Notes under the pieces: model-generated
The model's database searches: none
What the model saw: only the letters and a program-made list of their open reading frames with translations
Told to the model about the DNA's origin: nothing
Shown: positions 1-6,380 of the stretch, piece by piece
Layout: every line of letters begins with the position of its first letter
How positions within the stretch are numbered: the first letter of the stretch is position 1
Position numbers and translations under genes: made by a program
From: Deltaproteobacteria bacterium
GTDB taxonomy: Bacteria; Desulfobacterota; DSM-4660; Desulfatiglandales; B25-G16
Length of the DNA: 12,837 bases
Reading direction: 5' to 3'
Assembly: GCA_020348625.1 (NCBI GenBank)
Contig: CP070752.1
Span: 738,323-751,159 of the forward strand

Positions 1-2
1 AG

Positions 3-266
3 GGTATCTGGGCTGGTTTTGTTCCCGACGTTCTGAGGCTGGATTTAGTCGATGAAATTGTTAAGGTCACCAATGAAGATGCGGGAATAATGGCGAGAAG
101 TTTATCCAGAGAGGAAGGGATATTAGCCGGGATTTCCTCTGGGGCGGCAGCCTGGGTGGCGATTGAGATAGGGAAAAGAGAAGAAAATAAGAACAAACTC
201 ATCGTGGTAGTTTTGCCGGATACAGGGGAAAGGTACCTTTCTACAGCCTTGTTTCAAGAAGACTAA
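3..266 (+). CDS. cysK: Cysteine synthase (O-acetylserine sulfhydrylase), 3' part only
   Basis: This is the C-terminal 87 residues of a PLP-dependent cysteine synthase; the 5' end lies outside the window. The enzyme makes L-cysteine from O-acetylserine and sulfide in the cytoplasm. Visible family features are the GISSGAA stretch, which helps hold the PLP phosphate region, and the closing [11 protein letters not shown] segment followed by a short LFQED tail and TAA. The lysine that binds PLP and the substrate loop are upstream and unseen, so CysK cannot be firmly separated from a CysM or cystathionine beta-synthase-like paralogue, though the ending is CysK-like. cysE, which makes its substrate O-acetylserine, lies about 1.9 kb downstream on the same strand, which supports the call. 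Confidence 0.9.
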   Translation, partial: GIWAGFVPDVLRLDLVDEIVKVTNEDAGIMARSLSREEGILAGISSGAAAWVAIEIGKREENKNKLIVVVLPDTGERYLSTALFQED

Positions 267-440
267 AACCGTAGATTACAAGTGTGAGAGTGTATGGAGT
301 CAGAGCAAATGAGACAAGGTAAAACTCTTGAAAGGCAAATGGTGGTGATGCCATGGATCATGCAGAGGCCCTTGAGGGGCATTATTGCGTGACGGGCTGA
401 TTTAGCATGTAACAATTAATATTACTCGAAGAGGTGAAAC
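267..440 (+). other. Leader region between cysK and the homocysteine gene
   Basis: A 174-nt stretch with no gene. It contains a short inverted repeat CATGC (359-363) / GCATG (405-409). Inside this, GCCC (368-371) can pair either with GGGC at 377-380 or with GGGC at 394-397, so two mutually exclusive small stems are possible. An AT-rich element TAATAT sits at 417-422, but I find no convincing -35 box 16-18 nt upstream. The ribosome binding site AGAGGTG lies just before the ATG at 441. It could be a regulated leader or plain spacer; no known riboswitch was recognised. Confidence 0.3.
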
Positions 441-1649
441 ATGGCAAAGACCATCAAAGAGATCAATGAAAAGATCAAAAGAGGAGAGGCAGTCGTGGTG
501 ACTGCCGAGGAGATAATCGACATCGTAGAGAAAAAAGGGGTTAAAAAGGCGGCTCAGCAGGTAGATGTGGTAACCACCGGTACCTTTGGACCCATGTGTT
601 CATCCGGTGCCTACTTCAATATTGGCCATGCCACGCCGCGGATAAAACTTGGTGGAGGCCAGGCCTATCTAAATGGTGTGCCTTTGTACACCGGCTTTGC
701 GGCTGTAGATGCCCTCATTGGGGCAACCGCTGTGCCCGATGACGACCCAAGGAACAAAACATTTCCTGGCGAGTTCAGATACGGCGGTGGCCATGTGATC
801 GAGGATCTGGTAGCTGGCAAGGATCTGAAGCTCGTCGCTACTGCCTATGGGACGGATTGCTACCCTGCGAAGAAGTTGGAGACCTGGATAAATATCAAGG
901 ACCTCAATGAAGCGGTGCTCTTTAACCCCAGGAATGCCTACCAGAACTACAACGTGGCCGTGAATTTGAGTGACAAGGTCATCTATACATACATGGGAAT
1001 GCTTAAGCCCAAACTAGGCAGCGCCAACTATTGCAGTGCTGGCCAACTCTCTCCGTTATTGAATGATCCCCGTTATGAAACCATCGGTATTGGTACGAGG
1101 ATCTTCTTAGGAGGGGGAGTAGGGTATATAGTCTGGCAGGGCACGCAGTTTAACCCTTCCGTGCCACGTAAAGAAAACGGCACACCGTGCGCACCTGCTG
1201 GCTGTCTGGCCGTGTTGGGGGACTTGAAACAAATGAAACCCGAATGGCTGGTAGGAACCTCCATGCAGGGCTACGGAACAACCCTTACCGTTGGTATTGG
1301 CATTCCCATACCCATCCTTAATGAGGAGGTATGCCGATACACTGCGGTAAAGGACAATGAAATCTGGACGCAGATTGTCGATTATAGCGACCATTACCCT
1401 CAGGGGAAACCCGGTAGCCTTGGAGAGGTAAATTACTCTCAGCTAAGGAGCGGAAAGATTACGGTTCAAGGGAAGGAAGTCCCTACCGGAAGTCTTTCCA
1501 GTTACCCCAAGGCAGTGGAGATAGCTACCACGTTAAAGGAGTGGATCAAAAAGGGTGATTTTCAGCTCGCTGAACCAGTAGGCTATCTTCCCGGCCCGGA
1601 ATCGGGTAACACCTTCAAGCCCCTCAGGGTAAGGCCTCTTGAGGAATAA
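441..1649 (+). CDS. Homocysteine biosynthesis protein (DUF39/HcyBio family)
   Basis: A full-length 402-residue protein recognised as the DUF39 homocysteine-biosynthesis family. The characterised relative is Methanosarcina MA1821, which works with an NIL-ferredoxin partner to build homocysteine from aspartate semialdehyde and a sulfide-derived sulfur, bypassing O-acyl-homoserine. Glycine-rich conserved blocks are visible (TTGTFGPMCSSGA near residues 45-57, LGGGVGYIVWQGTQ near 223-236). Cysteines lie at 53, 140, 198, 250, 255 and 298; C53 and C140 are the likely counterparts of the two cysteines I recall as essential in MA1821. The protein ends without the C-terminal CBS domains of MA1821, as I recall for bacterial forms. 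The ATG has an AGAGGTG ribosome binding site. The partner gene follows 82 nt downstream, and cysK and cysE flank the pair. Confidence 0.85.
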   Translation: MAKTIKEINEKIKRGEAVVVTAEEIIDIVEKKGVKKAAQQVDVVTTGTFGPMCSSGAYFNIGHATPRIKLGGGQAYLNGVPLYTGFAAVDALIGATAVPDDDPRNKTFPGEFRYGGGHVIEDLVAGKDLKLVATAYGTDCYPAKKLETWINIKDLNEAVLFNPRNAYQNYNVAVNLSDKVIYTYMGMLKPKLGSANYCSAGQLSPLLNDPRYETIGIGTRIFLGGGVGYIVWQGTQFNPSVPRKENGTPCAPAGCLAVLGDLKQMKPEWLVGTSMQGYGTTLTVGIGIPIPILNEEVCRYTAVKDNEIWTQIVDYSDHYPQGKPGSLGEVNYSQLRSGKITVQGKEVPTGSLSSYPKAVEIATTLKEWIKKGDFQLAEPVGYLPGPESGNTFKPLRVRPLEE

Positions 1650-1663
1650 GCTGAAATGAAAAA

Positions 1664-1704
1664 GGGGAGGCGCAGACCTGAACGCATCTGGTCTGAGCCT
1701 CCTC
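1664..1704 (+). promoter_or_regulatory. Long intercistronic hairpin before the NIL-ferredoxin gene
   Basis: An 8-bp outer stem (GGGGAGGC 1664-1671 with GCCTCCTC 1697-1704, one G-U pair) and a 6-bp inner stem (CAGACC 1673-1678 with GGTCTG 1690-1695) are separated by a single G/A mismatch and close an 11-nt loop. It sits 14 nt after the stop of the homocysteine gene and 28 nt before the start of its partner. The following sequence, ATTGTTAAATTCTT, is only mildly U-rich, so this is not a textbook terminator. It may act as an attenuator or as an mRNA processing or stability element that sets the ratio of the two proteins. Confidence 0.55.
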
Positions 1705-1731
1705 ATTGTTAAATTCTTGGAGGTAGTTAGC

Positions 1732-2139
1732 ATGATTTCTCACAGGATCGTACTCCATTTTCCCCATGAGCTGGCAGATCAAGCGATCGTTTACAAATTG
1801 GTCAAGGACTATGACCTCCAATTCAACATACTGAAGGCCTATATCACTGCGGAGGAAGGAGGCCTCTTAGTTTTGGAATTGGGTGGTGAAGACAAGAACT
1901 ACAAACGAGGCATCCAGTATCTTAAGGAGGTGGGAGTAAAATTGCAGCCCCTCTCTCAAGATGTCGTTCGCGATCTCACAAGGTGTAGTCACTGCGGCGC
2001 CTGTGTTCCCTTGTGCCCAACTGCTGCCTTTGAGGTTGAGCCGCTGACCAGAGAGGTTAATTTTCATGACAACAGATGCGTCGCCTGCGGGCTCTGCGTC
2101 AAGGCCTGCCCGCTGCGGGCGATGGAGGTAAGGTTCTAA
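1732..2139 (+). CDS. NIL domain / 2x[4Fe-4S] ferredoxin, homocysteine pathway partner
   Basis: A 135-residue two-domain protein. Residues 1 to about 75 form an NIL domain, the small regulatory/binding fold also seen at the end of methionine ABC transporter ATPases. Residues 80-135 hold two [4Fe-4S] motifs: C85, C88, C91, C95 and C116, C119, C122, C126, each in CxxCxxCxxxCP spacing. The same architecture occurs in methanogen MA1822, the partner of the DUF39 protein in homocysteine synthesis, where it is thought to supply electrons for sulfur reduction or transfer. The open frame extends back to a TTG at 1717, but the GGAGG at 1719-1723 is correctly spaced for the ATG at 1732, so that start was chosen. 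The gene ends TAA, 47 nt before cysE. Confidence 0.88.
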   Translation: MISHRIVLHFPHELADQAIVYKLVKDYDLQFNILKAYITAEEGGLLVLELGGEDKNYKRGIQYLKEVGVKLQPLSQDVVRDLTRCSHCGACVPLCPTAAFEVEPLTREVNFHDNRCVACGLCVKACPLRAMEVRF

Positions 2140-2186
2140 TGGCCCAGGACACGAAAAAATTCTGAAGACATGGATGAGAAGTTCAA

Positions 2187-2927
2187 ATGTTTGAGAGAAT
2201 TCGAGAGGATATAAACACGGTTTTCGCTAAGGACCCAGCAGCAAGGAGCATATTGGAGGTCCTCACCTGCTATCCAGGACTGCATGCTCTCTGGTTACAC
2301 AGGATCGCCCACTTCCTCTGGGAGCATAAGTTCTTTTTTGTGGCGAGACTCATATCACATATGAGTCGGTTCATAGATGGTATCGAGATTCACCCTGGAG
2401 CAAAGATCGGTCGACGGTTCTTTATCGACCATGGGATGGGGGTGGTCATAGGAGAGACTACCGAGATCGGCCATGATGTTTTGTTGTACCAAGGCGTGGT
2501 TTTGGGCGGCACAAGCCTAGAAAAGAAGAAACGTCACCCCACCTTGGGGAATAACGTCGTCGTTGGAGCCGGGGCCATAATCCTGGGAGATATCACCATT
2601 GGCAATAGCGCGAGAATCGCCGCGGGCAGCGTTGTTATTCGAGACGTGCCCCCAGAGGCTACGGTGGTTGGTGTACCCGGAAAGATCGGTAAGAAGTCTT
2701 CATCAAAGGAGATTCTGGCCCTAGAGCATGGAACCCTGCCCGACCCGATTGCCGACGCCATTCAGTTCGTGCTCAAGGAGCAGAAGAAACTCGAGGAACG
2801 AATAAGGCAATTGGAGTCAAAGGAAAACAAGTCAACAGAATTACGCGAATATCTGAAGAAGAGGCCGGAAGCCATAGAAGCACCTTCCGGGGCATACCAA
2901 GGACTCATCAAGAAGGGAACGCTGTAA
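2187..2927 (+). CDS. cysE: Serine O-acetyltransferase
   Basis: A 246-residue protein that transfers acetyl from acetyl-CoA to serine, giving O-acetylserine for cysteine synthase; cytoplasmic. After a short helical N-terminal domain (residues 1-65), a left-handed beta-helix of hexapeptide repeats runs from about 66 to 165 ([48 protein letters not shown]). H82 in the DHG motif is the expected catalytic histidine. The paired acid is Glu67 (IEIHP) where E. coli has Asp (VDIHP); I recall Glu here in short CysE forms such as B. subtilis. A charged, probably coiled-coil extension (about 190-225) follows the helix. The C-terminus ends in leucine, not the terminal isoleucine that docks E. coli CysE into CysK, so complex formation is uncertain. 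The gene closes a four-gene sulfur-assimilation cluster. Confidence 0.93.
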   Translation: MFERIREDINTVFAKDPAARSILEVLTCYPGLHALWLHRIAHFLWEHKFFFVARLISHMSRFIDGIEIHPGAKIGRRFFIDHGMGVVIGETTEIGHDVLLYQGVVLGGTSLEKKKRHPTLGNNVVVGAGAIILGDITIGNSARIAAGSVVIRDVPPEATVVGVPGKIGKKSSSKEILALEHGTLPDPIADAIQFVLKEQKKLEERIRQLESKENKSTELREYLKKRPEAIEAPSGAYQGLIKKGTL

Positions 2928-2942
2928 TTTGTAAGTCATCAG

Positions 2943-2968
2943 TCAACCAAGGTTCTGGTATTGGTTGA
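2943..2968 (+). other. Perfect inverted repeat between cysE and the ABC operon
   Basis: TCAACCAA (2943-2950) and TTGGTTGA (2961-2968) form a perfect 8-bp stem with a 10-nt loop, 16 nt after the cysE stop and 20 nt before the permease start. It is AT-rich and not followed by a U-tract, so terminator function is doubtful. It marks the junction between the two gene clusters and could be a processing site or an operator-like palindrome. Confidence 0.4.
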
Positions 2969-2988
2969 GGAATTTGAGGTAGGAGACA

Positions 2989-4134
2989 ATGCGAACCATA
3001 GAATTTGTAACCAAAGAAATGAGTCGCAGGAAGAGAAAAACAATAGCCGGTATCCTTTGTATACTTCTGGGTATCAGCATCTTTGTGGCTGCCCAGACTA
3101 TCAACAATGCCTTGTATGATAAGGCTAAAGAGCAGCTCTTGAGATTCGGCGCGAATATCATCATCCAGCCCGGCGGCGATCTTTTTGATAAAAACGCTCT
3201 AACACAGGGCACCGCGTTGCTGCCCGAGGTGTACGGCAAAAGGATACAAACCATAGAGCACGCCGGAATGATCGTGGCAGTATCGCCCAAATTATACGAA
3301 CGCTTCCTGGTCGGTGATGTCAGCCTATCGGTGGCCGGCATTACCGAGGACGAAATCAAGGCCAAACCCTGGTGGATGATCGACAGAAAAATAGTTACTG
3401 ATCAGTTTCCGCAAGGCAACGAAATCCTTTTAGGCCATTACACAGCAGCTCACTTAGGGCCGGTCAGCAAGGTAAACCTCGGGAATGAAGAATTCAGGGT
3501 AACCGGGATCTTGGACGAAACCGGTTCGGCCGATGATCTTATGGCATTCGTGCCATTACATATCTTGCAGGGTCTCACCGGAAGGGAAAGGTTGGTGAAC
3601 GTGATCGAGGTCTCTACCAGCTGTATCTCGTGCTCCACGATGAACCTCTATGATATCGCCGACGAGATAGACAAAGCACTCCCAGACGATGCCAGGGTGA
3701 TACCGGTGAAACAGATAGCCGAAGCTCAGATCGGCACCCTTACCAAGATCGAGGACTTTATTCGCATCGTCTACATTGTCGTATTATGTCTGGGCGGCTT
3801 TCTCATGATGAATTACATGTCCTCAACCGTATCTGATCGTCGCCACGAGATCGGCATTCTCCTGGCCATTGGAGCAGATGCCAGGAAATTATACGCGTTT
3901 TTTGTCCTAAAGGCCCTGTTTTTGGGCGTGATCGGTGGTCTTACTGGTTACGCACTGGGTACCATCATCTCGATGGCGGCAGGGCCCCAGATTGCCGGTA
4001 CGTCTGTCCCGCCACTACTTTATCTCCTGCCCTATTCCGTTGCTATCTCAACAGCCATTTGCGTTACAGCGAGTATATTGCCGGCAAAAAAAGCCGCCCA
4101 GCTCGACCCGGTTGAAGCGCTGCAGGAGGTATGA
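2989..4134 (+). CDS. ABC transporter permease, MacB/FtsX type
   Basis: A 381-residue inner-membrane protein with the MacB/LolCE-type layout: TM1 at about 18-36, a large extracytoplasmic domain (about 37-257), then three membrane segments near 258-276, 302-330 and 342-364. Typical FtsX-domain features are the cytoplasmic SDRRHEIGILLAIGA stretch (282-296) and the closing PAKKAAQLDPVEAL. Such permeases usually do not import solutes; with their ATPase they drive mechanical work on periplasmic or lipid-linked partners (lipoprotein release, peptide or macrolide efflux). An unusual point is a CISC motif at C212-C215 in the outer domain, a possible disulfide or metal site. The ATG has a GGAG ribosome binding site. 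The stop is 2 nt before the chosen start of the ATPase gene. Substrate unknown. Confidence 0.88.
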   Translation: MRTIEFVTKEMSRRKRKTIAGILCILLGISIFVAAQTINNALYDKAKEQLLRFGANIIIQPGGDLFDKNALTQGTALLPEVYGKRIQTIEHAGMIVAVSPKLYERFLVGDVSLSVAGITEDEIKAKPWWMIDRKIVTDQFPQGNEILLGHYTAAHLGPVSKVNLGNEEFRVTGILDETGSADDLMAFVPLHILQGLTGRERLVNVIEVSTSCISCSTMNLYDIADEIDKALPDDARVIPVKQIAEAQIGTLTKIEDFIRIVYIVVLCLGGFLMMNYMSSTVSDRRHEIGILLAIGADARKLYAFFVLKALFLGVIGGLTGYALGTIISMAAGPQIAGTSVPPLLYLLPYSVAISTAICVTASILPAKKAAQLDPVEALQEV

Positions 4135-4136
4135 GG

Positions 4137-4787
4137 ATGATCGAACTGAGGAGCGTAACAAAGTCCTATGGGAGAGTGGGAGCGCTTAACAACGTTAGTC
4201 TACAGGTAACGAGCGGCGACTTTCTTGCAATAGTCGGTCCGAGTGGAAGCGGCAAAACCACGTTTCTCAATCTGGTTTCAGGATTATTGAGCCCAACATC
4301 GGGCGAGACACTGGTTGATGGCGTATCGCTTGGAAAGTTGGGTCCGCGGGAACGGGCTGCCTTGCGGCGGGAGAAATTTGGCTTCGTATTTCAGACATTC
4401 AATCTTATTTCGTATCTTACAGCTATCGAAAACGTTGAAATTCCGCTCTATTTAGCCGGGGCACATCCCGCCAAACAGAGGCTCAGAGCCGGCCAATTGC
4501 TTGAGAAGGTCGGCTTGAAAGACCGACTCTTCCATCTGCCCTCTGAGCTAAGCTTAGGCGAACAGCAACGGGTCGCCATTGCGCGCGCCTTGGCAAATAA
4601 CGCCTCTGCCTTACTGGCTGACGAGCCCACCGGAAATCTGGACTCCAAAACCGGAAAGGATCTCATGGCATATGTGAAGGAACTCAACGGATTAGGCGTA
4701 ACGGTGCTCTTGGTGACCCATGATCCTGCAATTGCGGATTTCGCCAAGAGAAAAATAAGAATCGTAGACGGGAGGATAATACAATGA
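4137..4787 (+). CDS. ABC transporter ATP-binding protein, LolD/MacB type
   Basis: A 216-residue cytoplasmic ATPase that pairs with the preceding permease. Walker A is GPSGSGKT (34-41), the Q-loop glutamine is Q86, Walker B with catalytic acid is LLADEP (159-164, E163), the D-loop is NLDS (167-170) and the switch histidine is H195. The signature reads LSLGEQQ (138-144) where this family normally has LSGGEQQ, so the first glycine of the pair is replaced by leucine. An ATG at 4131 is in frame, but the AGGAGG at 4124-4129 leaves only one base before it; the ATG at 4137 has a 7-nt spacing and was chosen. The stop overlaps the next start in an ATGA, indicating translational coupling. Confidence 0.93.
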   Translation: MIELRSVTKSYGRVGALNNVSLQVTSGDFLAIVGPSGSGKTTFLNLVSGLLSPTSGETLVDGVSLGKLGPRERAALRREKFGFVFQTFNLISYLTAIENVEIPLYLAGAHPAKQRLRAGQLLEKVGLKDRLFHLPSELSLGEQQRVAIARALANNASALLADEPTGNLDSKTGKDLMAYVKELNGLGVTVLLVTHDPAIADFAKRKIRIVDGRIIQ

Positions 4788-5497
4788 AACGCAAACCAAT
4801 CATGTTTTTCTCCATTGCGGTGCTGGTTATCATAGGCTTAACATTGGACAGTTGGTCCTTGCCTGAGCCTCAAAAATCGGATAGAATCCAGCTGGGCATG
4901 TACGAGGGGCGAGTAGACTATGACTCCAAACTGGGCTATTACTACATTGAGGCCAGGGGTGCACGCTTCCCCTTCAAGACAGACCCACGAGAAGCCCTTA
5001 CGGTGACCCTTGACGCCCCGGGAAAGGACCTGCTCGCCAAACACTCGGCACTTCTGTTAGGGATGATGGGTAAGAAAGTGGCTCGCACTACTATACTGAT
5101 AAATCCGGATGAGGAGGACGAGGTCATGCCGGCTGTGAGAGACCTGGCGCTCTATCTGCAAATCGTCAACCGAAGCAAATTCAATGGCATTGCTTACACA
5201 AAACCAGGCAGCAAGTCACCCGCTTCGGTTAAGGATGGCTCTCAGATCCAGTCCCTGGACTCAGATGCCACGCCCATGACCCCTGTAATCCAATTAAAGG
5301 GCCCTAAGAGCGGGGGCCAAGAGACACTGGTAAGGGTTCTTGGAGACGGGAAATTCGTCATAGAAGGGAAAACCACTGACGAACTCTATCGGGCTGCTGA
5401 TTTCGTGAGCGTTACGCTGCTCAAAATGCTCTGCGGCAGCAACGACTGTCCTGATGTCGCCGCATGTGCAACCGGTGGCGATTGTGGGTGCGGCTAG
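4784..5497 (+). CDS. Exported protein of unknown function with five-cysteine tail
   Basis: I do not recognise this 237-residue protein. It starts with a basic MKRK, a hydrophobic stretch (about 6-24) and a likely cleavage or anchor point near SWS-LPEP (23-28), so it should be exported. The body is mixed alpha/beta with no obvious catalytic motif. A low-complexity Ser/Pro/Asp linker lies near 141-166, followed by a second block (168-216). The last 21 residues are glycine- and cysteine-rich, with C217, C222, C228, C234 and C236 and a terminal glycine; these are the only cysteines in the protein. The pattern suggests metal binding, an Fe-S-like site or a set of disulfides. It overlaps the ABC ATPase stop by 4 nt and has a GGAGG ribosome binding site, so it is probably a partner or substrate of that transporter. 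larE begins just after it. Confidence 0.8.
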   Translation: MKRKPIMFFSIAVLVIIGLTLDSWSLPEPQKSDRIQLGMYEGRVDYDSKLGYYYIEARGARFPFKTDPREALTVTLDAPGKDLLAKHSALLLGMMGKKVARTTILINPDEEDEVMPAVRDLALYLQIVNRSKFNGIAYTKPGSKSPASVKDGSQIQSLDSDATPMTPVIQLKGPKSGGQETLVRVLGDGKFVIEGKTTDELYRAADFVSVTLLKMLCGSNDCPDVAACATGGDCGCG

Positions 5498-5501
5498 TAT
5501 C

Positions 5502-6380
5502 ATGGGAGGCCTTAGAACGGACGGAGCTGTGAAGAAGGTTGACGTGAAAACCAGCACGGACAGTATACAAGGGAAATCCCAAAACCTCGAGCACATTCTC
5601 CTCGATATGGAAAGCGTTCTCATTGCTTTTTCCGGCGGCGTGGATAGTACACTCCTCTTGAGGGTTGCCAAGGATGTGTTGGGAACCAAAGTCCTTGCTG
5701 TTACAGCCAGCTCCGCCGTTTATCCTGCCGAAGAGATAGAGCAGGCCAAGGCCCTTGCTCAGAACCTGCAATCACGACATCAGGTCATCGAAACTCGGGA
5801 ATTAACGAACCCTAAATTCGTCAGTAATCCAAAGGACAGGTGTTACTGGTGCAAAAAAGAACTCTTTGCCGAACTTACAAGCATTGCGAGAGAGAATAAC
5901 CTTAACTGTGTCGTGGACGGAAGCAACCTCGATGATCTGGACGACTTTCGTCCCGGTATGAAAGCGGCCCGCGAATTAGGGGTAAGATCGCCCCTTCAGG
6001 AGGCCATGCTGACTAAGGCCGATATTCGTTCCCTGAGCAAGAGGATGGGTCTACCCACGTGGAGCAAACCCTCCCTCGCCTGCCTCGCCTCTCGCCTTCC
6101 CTACGGTACGCGGATAACAATGGAGAAACTCGTCAGGATCGACAGAGCAGAACACTTTTTGAAGGATCTTGGGTTCACGCACGTCCGGGTCAGGCATCAT
6201 GATACCATTGCCAGAATAGAAGTCCCCGAGAAAGACATTCCCCGATTGGTAAGTGAGAAGCCGAAATCGCAGATCCTATCCTATTTCAAAACGTTGGGTT
6301 ACTCCTATGTAACGGTCGATCTGGAGGGATATAGAACGGGGAGCTTGAACGAGGTTTTAACGGAAAACGGCAAACAATGA
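5502..6380 (+). CDS. larE: LarE-family ATP-dependent sulfur transferase
   Basis: A 292-residue protein of the LarE group of PP-loop ATPases. LarE adenylates a carboxylate of the nicotinic-acid-derived precursor and inserts sulfur, building the nickel-pincer cofactor of lactate racemase and related enzymes. The PP-loop is SGGVDST (44-50). The protein has C114 and C117 in a CYWC motif plus C194 in LACLASR. This is the three-cysteine arrangement known in LarE proteins that bind a [4Fe-4S] cluster and act catalytically, unlike the single-cysteine sacrificial L. plantarum enzyme. Start choice is uncertain: ATG 5502 lies just after the upstream stop, GTG 5544 has a better AAGAAGG site and gives a more typical N-terminus, and ATG 5454 would overlap the upstream gene. 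The stop overlaps nifS in ATGA. No larA, larB or larC is present, so the target could differ from lactate racemase. Confidence 0.85.
   Translation: MGGLRTDGAVKKVDVKTSTDSIQGKSQNLEHILLDMESVLIAFSGGVDSTLLLRVAKDVLGTKVLAVTASSAVYPAEEIEQAKALAQNLQSRHQVIETRELTNPKFVSNPKDRCYWCKKELFAELTSIARENNLNCVVDGSNLDDLDDFRPGMKAARELGVRSPLQEAMLTKADIRSLSKRMGLPTWSKPSLACLASRLPYGTRITMEKLVRIDRAEHFLKDLGFTHVRVRHHDTIARIEVPEKDIPRLVSEKPKSQILSYFKTLGYSYVTVDLEGYRTGSLNEVLTENGKQ

Noticed and set aside
2943..3365. Minus-strand 140-codon frame over the start of the permease
   Set aside because: It is antisense to a clear membrane protein; the hydrophobic look is a shadow effect.
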